This document shows positions 1-6,615 of a DNA stretch of 7,209 nucleotides, one piece after another. The notes below the pieces were generated by a model. That model was not told where the DNA came from. It made no database searches and saw only the letters and a list, made by a program, of their open reading frames with translations. Each line of letters begins with the position of its first letter. Positions within the stretch are counted from its first letter, which is position 1. A program made the translations under genes and the position numbers. Source of the stretch: Acidobacteriota bacterium (lineage in GTDB: Bacteria; Acidobacteriota; Terriglobia; Terriglobales; Acidobacteriaceae); NCBI GenBank assembly GCA_021801945.1, contig JAKABE010000163.1, forward strand, positions 1-7,209, given 5' to 3'.

Positions 1-149
1 TATCGGTTACTGGAGAACGCCGTGGTCACGAAACCTACGCGTTACCGACCCTCAAGAGCAGTCCTGCCTACACAAAAACACAACAGGTAGTAGTCACTGT
101 GCTAAGGCAGCTACCCCACTACCGCAGATTCTGGCTTTGGAGTTACCCC

Positions 150-733
150 ATGCCCCTGACTGACATTTCCATCCGCAACGCCAAGCCCGGCTCAAAGCCA
201 GCCAAGCTCTTTGATGAGCGTGGCCTTCTTCTGCTTGTTACCCCTGCCGGGGGTAAGTGGTGGCGCTTTCGCTTCCGGTTTGACGGCAAGGAAAAGCTGC
301 TCTCCCTAGGCGTCTACCCTGACGTTGGCTTGAAGGATGCCCGCAACCGGCGCGATGAAGCCCGCAAGCTGCTGGCCGAAGGCACAGACTCCGGCGAAGA
401 GCGCAAGAGCCAGAAAACGGCAAGGCAGGACCGGGCGGCCAACAGCTTTGAGGCCGTGGCGCGGGAGTGGATTGAGAAGTTTTCCCCGCAATGGGTAGAG
501 CAGCACCAGCGGCGCGTTCTCCGCAGATTTTAGCGCGACGTTTTCCCCTGGCTGGGCGGCAAACCCATTGCCGACGTGACCGCGCAGGAGTTGCTGGCCG
601 TGTTGCGGCGCATTGAAGGCCGGGGGTGCGCTCGAAACCGCACATCGGGCGCTGGGAGGTTGCAGTCAGGTCCTCCGCAACGCCGTGGCCACCGGACGCT
701 GTACGCGCGACCCTTCCGGCGATCTGCGCGGGG
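150..733 (+). pseudogene. P4-type tyrosine integrase, N-terminal half, disrupted
   Basis: The intact protein would catalyse site-specific integration and excision of a mobile element. The ATG at 150 has GGAG at 139-142, 7 bases upstream, and begins MPLTDISIRNAKPG, the usual start of P4-type integrases with the DUF4102 arm-DNA-binding domain. DUF4102 covers about residues 1-90, including LFDERGLLLLVTPAGGKWW and LGVYPDVGLKDAR. Then comes the start of the core-binding (SAM-like) domain, with FEAVAREWIEKFSPQW. In-frame TAG at 531-533 stands where related proteins usually have an acidic residue, so it looks like a nonsense mutation. Reading resumes in the same frame (DVFPWLGGKPIADV). One extra base in or next to the G-run at 622-626 then shifts the frame, and homology continues as ALETAHRALGGCSQV to DLRGG near 733. 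The whole catalytic domain (R, H, R, H, Y residues) is absent. Family members are about 400 residues; about 195 codons remain. Confidence 0.88.
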
Positions 734-1404
734 GTGTGCGCTCATCTACGCATGGCCGGATGGTGCGGGAGTTCGCCCCGCCACAAAGCGCCCCTGTGAG
801 GGGATCGACATTCGCGGGCGCGATTCCTACATTGTCATTCCCCCCAGCGTTCATCCGAGCGGCCATGCCTACCACTACTGAGACGATTCTCTGTCCATTC
901 CGCCGTGTCTGGCCTGGTTGCTGGCCCTCATCCTCAACCATTCGCAGGAGGGCGCACAGGACCGGCAAAGCGCACCAGCGGCGGGCGCTGTGGCGAGTCA
1001 ACCAATCGGCAAGGGCGGGCGCACGAATCGCCTTGTTTCGCTTACAGGGTCCATGCACAAGCGGGGCATGACACCAGAGGCGATTGAGGCGCCTTTGCTC
1101 AAAGAGAACGCGCAGTTTAACCGGCCGCTACCAGAAGAAAAGGTCAAGGCCATTGCGCACGACATTCCCGCGCGGCATCCCAACGCGGCGGATGAAGGGC
1201 GAGCGAACGGCTTCCGGCTTGAGCGGTTGGGCGACTTGCTCGCAAAACCGGAAGTTCCGCCCCATTTATCTGGTAGACGGGTTGCTTGTGCGCGGCACGG
1301 TTTCTGCGCTGGTCGCAAAGCCAAAGGTTGGCAAGAGCACACTTGCCAGATTGCTTTGTCTTGCAGTTGCTACCGGGAAGGAATTTTTTGGCCGTACGCG
1401 AGGC
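732..1404 (+). pseudogene. Prim-Pol / PriCT / RepA-like AAA primase-helicase fragment, disrupted
   Basis: The intact protein would start replication of the mobile element, combining primase-polymerase and helicase activity. The frame at 732-878 gives IYAWPDGAG, then GIDIRGRDSYIVIPPSVHPS, the conserved end of the bifunctional primase/polymerase (Prim-Pol) domain. A TGA at 879-881 falls where relatives commonly have Trp. The same frame goes on with CLAWLLALILN and, at about 1008-1185, a PriCT_1-like stretch (GGRTNRLVSLTGSMHKRGMT, then PEAIEAPLLKEN). It reaches RLERLGDLLAKPE near 1250. A one-base shift between about 1250 and 1265 moves homology to the next frame, giving IYLVDGLLVRGTVSALVAK and a Walker A motif KPKVGKST at 1318-1341, followed by LAVATGKEFFGR as in RepA-like AAA_25 ATPases. 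Homology ends near 1404; Walker B and the rest are missing. The start is an artefact of the junction with the integrase, so there is no genuine start codon. Confidence 0.82.
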
Positions 1405-1810
1405 ATCGAGCCAAACTTCCTGCTCCGCGTACTGCTTCAACCGTCGCCAGCAAGTCGACGGAGAGGGTGCTTGTTGGGGAGAAACCGCCACGCTGCTCCC
1501 GTCCGAAGTGCCCATAGAATGCCTTCCAGACAGTCCCAGTTCGAAGCCCAAGGCTGGCCTCAATTATCCCGACGCAGCCTGGGCTCAGGCGACCGCGGCC
1601 CGATCAAAGCCCACTGCGCATCTATCCACAATGCGAATCGACGAATGCTCACCCTCCAGTGACCCAGACTCAACCGCGCCGCGGGAAGTACCTGAATTGA
1701 GACCGAACCCTTTTATGAAACAGGCTCTAAGAACGCTCGCCAAGAAATGCGACTTTGTCGGCTCCGCAAAGACTTGGCACTCCGTACCCATCCCCGGTTA
1801 CACTTACCTT
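1405..1810 (+). other. Gene-poor stretch between the island remnant and the metal exporter
   Basis: About 400 bases without a gene I recognise. The frame of the downstream exporter stays open throughout, with possible ATG starts at 1631 and 1715. The predicted peptide from there (for example LRTLAKKCDFVGSAKTW) does not resemble a CDF N-terminus and has no recognisable domain. The first part is probably further decayed primase-helicase sequence, but no helicase motif can be read in any frame. No convincing sigma-70 promoter is visible for the exporter; TTGGCA at 1774-1779 lacks an acceptable -10 box. Confidence 0.5.
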
Positions 1811-2773
1811 ATGCACGTCCACGCGGCCGCTTCCGGCCCGAGCGAGCAAAAAACGAAGTTCGTGTTGTGCATCTCGCTTTCTGCGACGCTCGTCTATATC
1901 GTCGTCACTTTGATCGCAGGTTTGCGCGCCCGCTCCCTGGCCCTGCTCTCTGAGTCCGGCCACAACGCCTCTGATTTTCTTGCCCTCCTCCTCAGCTTTG
2001 CGGCCGTGTACTTCCAGTCGCGTCCGGCTGACAACACCAAAACCTTCGGGTACCAGCGGGCCGGCGTGCTGGCTGCCTTCATCAACGCCGCCGCGCTGAT
2101 CCTGATCGCTCTCTGGATCTTTGTGGAGGCCGTGCGACGGCTTTCGCATCCCGTGGCCGTGGAGCCGCAATTGATGATGATCGTCGCCGCGGCAGGAGTG
2201 ATGATGAACGGCGTCATCGCCGCGCTGCTGTGGGGTGTGGCCCACGACGTGAATCTGCGCTCGGCTTTCCTGCATATGGCTGGCGACACGCTTTCGACCG
2301 CAGCGGTTATTGCAGGTGGTGCGGGGATCTTATACACCGGCCAGAGTTGGATCGATCCAGTTCTTTCGCTGCTCATCGCCGCTTTCATCTTCTGGTCCAG
2401 CCAGGGAATCGTGCGCGAAACACTCAATATTCTCCTTGAAGGCGCGCCGCGCGACATTTCGCTGCCGCAGATCCGCTCTGGCATGGAAGCCGTAGAGGGC
2501 GTGGTCAATGTGCACGATCTGCACGTATGGTCACTGGGCTCACACACGAGCGCCTTGGCCTGTCATGTGACAATTGACGATATTCCGCCGTCAGAAAGCG
2601 CACGCATCCTGGCCAAGCTCAACCAACTGTTGCGCGGCAACTTCAAAATCGGGCACACCACCATCCAGTTCGAGCACGTCGGCTGCAAGGAGTTGGACGG
2701 TTGCGTGACTCCACCCAAAGAGATGCCTAGTAGCCACGAAGGCGCACATTATCACGGGCATGTGCATCATTAA
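1811..2773 (+). CDS. Cation diffusion facilitator (CDF) metal exporter, CzcD/ZnT-like
   Basis: Inner-membrane antiporter expected to expel Zn2+ or similar divalent ions (Co, Cd) in exchange for protons. The 320-residue product has about six membrane segments (roughly 17-37, 43-66, 83-106, 119-143, 152-176, 180-198). The two intramembrane metal-site motifs are intact: H51-NAS-D55 in segment 2 and H155-MAG-D159 in segment 5. The HxxxD form in both helices is typical of the zinc-transporting CzcD/ZnT group. The cytoplasmic domain follows from about 205, with VHDLHVWSLGSHTSALACHV (234-253) and GHTTIQFEH (281-289). The tail is His-rich (HEGAHYHGHVHH) and may bind metal. Start choice: the ATG at 1811 gives MHVHAAASG, a normal His-containing CDF N-terminus and normal length. 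The frame is open further upstream (ATGs at 1631 and 1715), but that sequence is not CDF-like. No strong ribosome binding site is seen before 1811. Substrate is inferred from family motifs only. Confidence 0.93.
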   Translation: MHVHAAASGPSEQKTKFVLCISLSATLVYIVVTLIAGLRARSLALLSESGHNASDFLALLLSFAAVYFQSRPADNTKTFGYQRAGVLAAFINAAALILIALWIFVEAVRRLSHPVAVEPQLMMIVAAAGVMMNGVIAALLWGVAHDVNLRSAFLHMAGDTLSTAAVIAGGAGILYTGQSWIDPVLSLLIAAFIFWSSQGIVRETLNILLEGAPRDISLPQIRSGMEAVEGVVNVHDLHVWSLGSHTSALACHVTIDDIPPSESARILAKLNQLLRGNFKIGHTTIQFEHVGCKELDGCVTPPKEMPSSHEGAHYHGHVHH

Positions 2774-2796
2774 TTAATGCATAGGGGAGCGTTCTG

Positions 2797-2834
2797 CGTT
2801 TCGCGTCGTTCGCCGCAGTGAGCGGCGCGAAACG
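2797..2834 (+). terminator. Strong hairpin after the metal exporter, possible terminator
   Basis: CGTTTCGCG (2797-2805) pairs perfectly with CGCGAAACG (2826-2834). Inside, CCGC (2813-2816) pairs with GCGG (2822-2825) around an AGTGA loop, leaving a bulge on the left arm. It starts 23 bases after the exporter stop codon, the expected place for a terminator. A run of six T lies at 2852-2857, about 17 bases beyond the stem, so it is not a textbook intrinsic terminator. It could instead be a mRNA 3'-end stabiliser. It suggests the exporter is transcribed separately from the hydrolase. Confidence 0.5.
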
Positions 2835-2904
2835 GAAGTGTCTTTGAGTCCTTTTTTCAATAAGCGCGAATTTTGTTTTCGAACAGTCACAATTCTGACA
2901 CGAT

Positions 2905-2911
2905 GAGGGGG
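2905..2911 (+). promoter_or_regulatory. Ribosome binding site that decides a TTG start
   Basis: GAGGGGG lies 8 bases before the TTG at 2920 but only 2 bases before the TTG at 2914, which favours 2920. There is no in-frame ATG: an in-frame TGA at 2896-2898 closes the frame upstream. The ATG at 2903 is in another frame and meets a stop after six codons. Confidence 0.6.
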
Positions 2912-2919
2912 CTTTGGAT

Positions 2920-5079
2920 TTGATTTCTTTCCGCACCGCGTTGGCGGCATCCTGCCTTGCGCTGCTTCCTCCGGCGCTTGCCGCTGCCAAGACGGCGCAA
3001 CCACAGGCTGCCAAGAATTCCCAGGCAGTGGCCTCCGTCCGGATCAAAGCCCTCTCCGGCCAGTACACCGATCCCGTCCACCCTTACTCACCGTTTAGCT
3101 TCTACGTCAAGGACGGTGCCCTCACCGTCGAGTCGGAGCGGACGGTCCCCATGGAACTGAATGCCGTCTCCGCCAACGAATTCTCAGTCCCCGACACAGA
3201 TGTTACGCTCCGTTTTACGCGCGGCGCGTCCGGCCGCGGCGCTAGCGTCGTCTTCTCCGACGATCTCCGGGCCGTCTACCAGCGCTCCGGTCCGCCCGTC
3301 CATCACATCTTCCACGACTACGTGCGCACCAGCGTGATGATTCCCATGCGCGACGGCGTCAAGCTCCACGCCGTCATCCTCAAGCCGGCCGACATCACAA
3401 CCCCGCTGCCTATTCTTCTCACGCGCACGCCCTACGGCGCGGAGGGAACCACGCGCGCCTCCTTCTTCGCCCAACATCCGTACCTCGCTCGCGCCGGGTA
3501 CATCTACGTGGCCGAGGATATCCGCGGCCGCTACAAGAGCCAGGGTAAGTTTGTGATGATGCGGCCGCTCGCCAACCACAGTAATCCTAAAGCCGTCGAC
3601 GAAAGCACCGACGCCTATGACACCGTGGCCTGGCTGGTGAAGCACATCCCCGGCAACAACGGCCGTGTCGGCGTGCTGGGTATTAGTTATCCAGGCTTCC
3701 TCACCGTGATGGCAGGTATTGACCCCAACCCCGCCGTCAAGGCCATCTCCCCGCAGGCCCCTATGATCGACGTTTGGCGCGGCGACGATTTCTTCCATAA
3801 CGGAGCCTTCCGCCAGAGCTACGGCTATGACTATGTAATGGACATGGAGCGCAGCAAGCGCTTCACCAGCGACAGCTACGGGAAGAACAAGGATGGCCAA
3901 CCGGTAGACGGCTACGACTACTTCCTCAAGCGCGGCTCATTCCTCCAGGACGTGAAACACTCCGGCGCCGGAGTGCTGCCTACATGGAAGCTCTTCCTCA
4001 GCCATCCCGCCTACGACAGCGTGTGGCGTTCGCGCGGCGTGGAGTACCACCTGAACAAGGTCACCGTGTCCACGCTGATCGTGGGCGGCTACTACGACCA
4101 AGAGGATATGTGGGGACCGCAGGAGGTCTACACCAAACTGGAACCGCACAACACCAGACAGGATGTCTTTTTGGTGCTGGGACCGTGGCGGCATGGCTAC
4201 TGGACCTCATCGTCGAGCCGGCTGGGCAACCTGAACTTTGGCCAGCCTATCGGCGCGGAGTTCCGTCAGCGCATCCAGGCCAAATTCTTTGCGCACTATC
4301 TCAAGGGCCAGCCCGGCTTCGACCTCAAAAATACGGCCAGCTTCCAGACCGGCTCCAACACCTGGAAGTATTACGCGCAGTTTCCTCCGCGCTCGTCCCG
4401 GCCCACCAGCCTCTATCTCCTCGGCGACGGCCGTCTGAGTTGGAAGGCTCCGGTCGAGCAGATGCGAGTCAGCTATGTGAGCAACCCTGCCGATCCGGTT
4501 CCCTACCGTCACCGCCCCATCCAGCCCACTTACGGCCCCGGTTCGCAGTGGTACAACTGGCTCACTGAGGACCAGCGCTTTGTCACCGGCCGCAACGATG
4601 TAGCGGTATGGAAGCTGCCCGTGCTCAAGAAGAACCTGACCCTGACCGGCAACGTGGTCGCCGACATCTACGCCGCAACCACCGGCTCGGACAACGACAT
4701 GGTGGTCAAGCTCATCGACGAGTACCCCGAGAACGATCCCAACCCGAAGATGCGCGGCTATCAGTTGATGACCAACGCCGAGATCTTCCGCGGACGCTAT
4801 CTTTCCGGCTTCGATCATCCCACGGCCCTGGTGCCCGGCAAGGTCTACGAGTACAGGTTTTCCTTGCACGACGTCGACCACGTCTTCAAGGCGGGCCACA
4901 CGGTGATGGTCGAGATTCAGAGCACCTGGTTCCCGCTCTACGACCGTAACCCGCAGCTCTTCGTGCCCAACATCATGACCGCCAGGCCCAGGAACTACAA
5001 GGCGGAGACCATCACCATCGATTCCGGGCCAGGGCACGAGTCTCACCTCGAAGTGCCACTCATGCCCGCGCCCAGATAA
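2920..5079 (+). CDS. Secreted S15/CocE-type hydrolase resembling alpha-amino acid ester hydrolase
   Basis: Predicted exported serine hydrolase of 719 residues acting on esters or amides, most like alpha-amino acid ester hydrolases (often annotated CocE/NonD hydrolase or glutaryl-7-ACA acylase). Residues 1-25 form a signal peptide (ISFRTALAASCLALLPPALA). A beta-rich extra domain spans about 40-118 and looks like the DUF3471/lipocalin-like accessory type. The alpha/beta hydrolase with cap (about 130-440) has nucleophile S256 in GISYPG, D393 in YYDQEDMWG and H425 in GPWRHG; Y172 (RTPYG) and Y257 are candidates for the oxyanion hole. Asp290, Glu395 and Asp396 match the carboxylate cluster that binds the substrate amino group in characterised enzymes. 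A PepX_C-type jelly-roll follows (about 445-715). TTG 2920 is chosen from the ribosome binding site at 2905-2911; TTG 2914 would add two residues. The gene is intact, and the DUF6599-like gene begins 97 bases later. Physiological substrate is unknown. Confidence 0.92.
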   Translation: MISFRTALAASCLALLPPALAAAKTAQPQAAKNSQAVASVRIKALSGQYTDPVHPYSPFSFYVKDGALTVESERTVPMELNAVSANEFSVPDTDVTLRFTRGASGRGASVVFSDDLRAVYQRSGPPVHHIFHDYVRTSVMIPMRDGVKLHAVILKPADITTPLPILLTRTPYGAEGTTRASFFAQHPYLARAGYIYVAEDIRGRYKSQGKFVMMRPLANHSNPKAVDESTDAYDTVAWLVKHIPGNNGRVGVLGISYPGFLTVMAGIDPNPAVKAISPQAPMIDVWRGDDFFHNGAFRQSYGYDYVMDMERSKRFTSDSYGKNKDGQPVDGYDYFLKRGSFLQDVKHSGAGVLPTWKLFLSHPAYDSVWRSRGVEYHLNKVTVSTLIVGGYYDQEDMWGPQEVYTKLEPHNTRQDVFLVLGPWRHGYWTSSSSRLGNLNFGQPIGAEFRQRIQAKFFAHYLKGQPGFDLKNTASFQTGSNTWKYYAQFPPRSSRPTSLYLLGDGRLSWKAPVEQMRVSYVSNPADPVPYRHRPIQPTYGPGSQWYNWLTEDQRFVTGRNDVAVWKLPVLKKNLTLTGNVVADIYAATTGSDNDMVVKLIDEYPENDPNPKMRGYQLMTNAEIFRGRYLSGFDHPTALVPGKVYEYRFSLHDVDHVFKAGHTVMVEIQSTWFPLYDRNPQLFVPNIMTARPRNYKAETITIDSGPGHESHLEVPLMPAPR

Positions 5080-5176
5080 CGCCGTGAATTTTCAGATTGC
5101 CTTCCTGCATGAAAGCAACCGGCAGGAGCCAGGCAAGTCCGCGCGCCAGCGTGTACCCTAAAGGCGGAGCCCGTTG

Positions 5177-6406
5177 ATGCGCCGGATTTCGATGATTGTT
5201 GGTTCGCTGGTACTGGCTGGGTGGATCATCTCTGTCTGTGCCCAGACTGCACCGGCTAAGTCCCCCAGCCCCGGGACAAATACCAAGGCCGAGTCGGTCA
5301 CCCATCTGATGGTCACGCCCGTCCGGAAACCCCTATTGCCCCAGGTTTTCGACGGCTGGATCACCTCGCAGTCAATGGAGAAGCTGACCAGCACCAAGCA
5401 AGCCGATCCGGCCAATGCCGCTGCTCTGGCCGAATACGGCTTTACCGGCGGCGTGCTAGCCCACTACAAGCGCGAGAATGAGACTCTCACCATGCGCGCC
5501 CTGAGCTTTCAAGACGTTAGCGGTGCTTACGGAGCCTACACCTACTACAGAGACAGTGGCTGGGCCAGGGCCGACATCGGCACGGGAGGCGCCTCGAAGG
5601 GCAACCGCGTGCTCTTCTGGAAGGGCACCACGGTTGTAGACGCGACTTTTTCTCGTATCGGTCCGATGACCGCCGGTGAAATGCGCAGCATCGCGGCCCG
5701 GTTGCCGGTTCCCGGCGGAAACCGCAACCTCGCCCCGCCCATCCTGGCCTTTTTGCCCCAGGACTCACTGGAGCCTCTCACCATGCACTACGCTGAGGGG
5801 CCGGCTGGTTATGCAGGCGCGGGAGGCGTTTTGCCCTCGCAGCTCGTGGACTTCAATCGCGGCGCCGAAACGGTGACGGCCAGCTATTCGCTCTCCTCCG
5901 GCCCGGCCACGTTAACCATCATCAATTGCCCCACGCCACAGATCGCCGCCGCGCAGGAAGCCAAGATTCGCGCCTACCTGAAAGCAGGCAGCAAAGCCCA
6001 GCCGCCCTGGCCCAAGGCGCTCGTGGATTCCGATCAGGATTCGCTTGAAGTCCGCCGCAGCGCCGTGCTGGTCGCGCTCGTCAGCGGCGACGCGATCCCC
6101 GACCAAAGCCACCGCCTCGTAGAGTTGGTTCACTTCGAAGCCAACCTGGTTGCCATCCCCACTGGAGGCGAGTCCGAGGTTCAGAAAACAGCCAAATTGC
6201 TCTTCGGCATCGCCGCGCTGGTTGCGATCGGCTCGCTGGCTGCGATCCTTCTGGGGTTCTTCCTGGGCGGCGGACGTGCACTCTACCGGATGGCGCGTGG
6301 CAAACCGGCCTCTTCGGTCTACGACGAAGAGTTCATCCATCTCGATCTGCGGGAAGATTGGCCGGAAACAGCTAAGCCAGCCCACGAGCCGCATCCGAAG
6401 GGTTAA
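5177..6406 (+). CDS. Exported, membrane-anchored DUF6599-like protein of unknown function
   Basis: A 409-residue protein with no known activity. The ATG at 5177 has GGAG at 5165-5168, 8 bases upstream; a TTG directly before it is a less likely start. Residues 1-22 form a signal peptide (MRRISMIVGSLVLAGW...) with probable cleavage after VCA. The body contains LLPQVFDGWITSQS (about 53-66), and ALSFQDVSGAYGAYTYYRDS (about 109-128), which I recall as the style of DUF6599 proteins, seen mostly in acidobacteria. One membrane helix near 340-363 (KLLFGIAALVAIGSLAAILL) is followed by a basic stretch and an acidic cytoplasmic tail. The predicted topology is therefore periplasmic body, single anchor, short cytoplasmic end. 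It lies 97 bases after the hydrolase on the same strand, so co-transcription is possible. The family name is from memory and needs a profile search; that it is a real gene is well supported by the ribosome binding site, signal peptide and anchor. Confidence 0.85.
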   Translation: MRRISMIVGSLVLAGWIISVCAQTAPAKSPSPGTNTKAESVTHLMVTPVRKPLLPQVFDGWITSQSMEKLTSTKQADPANAAALAEYGFTGGVLAHYKRENETLTMRALSFQDVSGAYGAYTYYRDSGWARADIGTGGASKGNRVLFWKGTTVVDATFSRIGPMTAGEMRSIAARLPVPGGNRNLAPPILAFLPQDSLEPLTMHYAEGPAGYAGAGGVLPSQLVDFNRGAETVTASYSLSSGPATLTIINCPTPQIAAAQEAKIRAYLKAGSKAQPPWPKALVDSDQDSLEVRRSAVLVALVSGDAIPDQSHRLVELVHFEANLVAIPTGGESEVQKTAKLLFGIAALVAIGSLAAILLGFFLGGGRALYRMARGKPASSVYDEEFIHLDLREDWPETAKPAHEPHPKG

Positions 6407-6535
6407 CGTAGGCGCGTGCCTGTGGAAAACTAGACATAATCCCAGAGAAACACGCTGAAAAAACCAGAAATGCCGAAGATATGTGGGCGAATAGATCACG
6501 AAGATTGAACGCCTGCCGCACGCATTGGCTTCACT

Positions 6536-6562
6536 ATAATCTATTGAAAATAAATAGATTAT
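6536..6562. repeat. Perfect 10-bp inverted repeat in an AT-rich patch, possible operator
   Basis: ATAATCTATT (6536-6545) and AATAGATTAT (6553-6562) are perfect inverted copies separated by 7 bases (GAAAATA). The patch is strikingly AT-rich against GC-rich surroundings. A consensus TATAAT occupies 6535-6540, overlapping the left arm, but no -35 box stands at the right distance: TTGAAC at 6505-6510 is 24 bases away. The repeat ends 18 bases before the TTGACA at 6581. It could be a repressor or activator site for that promoter, or a plain stem-loop. Confidence 0.45.
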
Positions 6563-6580
6563 TTCATATGACATTTCTCC

Positions 6581-6609
6581 TTGACACTGCCAGCCCCCGC
6601 CCCTACTAT
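6581..6609 (+). promoter_or_regulatory. Near-consensus sigma-70 promoter
   Basis: A perfect -35 box TTGACA (6581-6586) is followed, after exactly 17 bases, by TACTAT (6604-6609). That hexamer keeps the four most conserved -10 positions (T1, A2, A5, T6). Transcription would begin near 6616 and run into the hairpin at 6662-6696. No convincing gene follows, so the promoter most likely drives an RNA or a lost or short gene. No other site in this window matches the consensus as well. Confidence 0.6.
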
Positions 6610-6615
6610 GCAGGC

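Larger units (their letters stand above)
150..1404 (+). mobile_element. Remnant of an integrative element (integrase plus primase-helicase debris)
   Basis: Two decayed genes lie head to tail: the N-terminal half of a P4-type tyrosine integrase and the C-terminal part of a Prim-Pol/PriCT/RepA-like replication protein. This pairing is typical of integrative elements and satellite-like islands, which carry an integrase at one end and a primase-helicase nearby. Each gene has at least one premature stop and one frameshift, and the integrase catalytic domain and the primase N-terminus are both missing. The element therefore cannot integrate or replicate by itself. I could not find attachment sites. 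No tRNA 3' end is recognisable in positions 1-149, where a P4-type integrase would normally be next to one. The right boundary is unknown; 1404 is only where recognisable homology stops. Confidence 0.7.

Noticed and set aside
1..149. tRNA or attachment site next to the integrase
   Set aside because: No T-arm or acceptor stem of a tRNA can be read and no direct repeat of this stretch was noticed at the right side of the remnant. A 29-codon open stretch ending in TAG at 88-90 is too short to call a gene end.
1708..1732. Sequence GAGCCTGTTTCATAAAAG on the - strand, resembling the end of an IS5-type element
   Set aside because: No inverted partner or transposase remnant was found nearby, so it cannot be supported as an IS end.
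1286..1810. Long N-terminal extension of the metal exporter frame
   Set aside because: The frame is open, but the first part overlaps the primase-helicase remnant in another frame, and the peptide has no CDF similarity. The ATG at 1811 gives a normal CDF protein.
2903..2923. Six-codon leader peptide from ATG 2903
   Set aside because: It has no ribosome binding site before it, and the G-run it contains is better explained as the ribosome binding site of the hydrolase.
3184..3900. Long - strand frames opposite the hydrolase (also 4207-5046)
   Set aside because: They are mirror frames of a GC-rich coding gene with intact motifs on the + strand. Their peptides are low-complexity V/H/G-rich strings.
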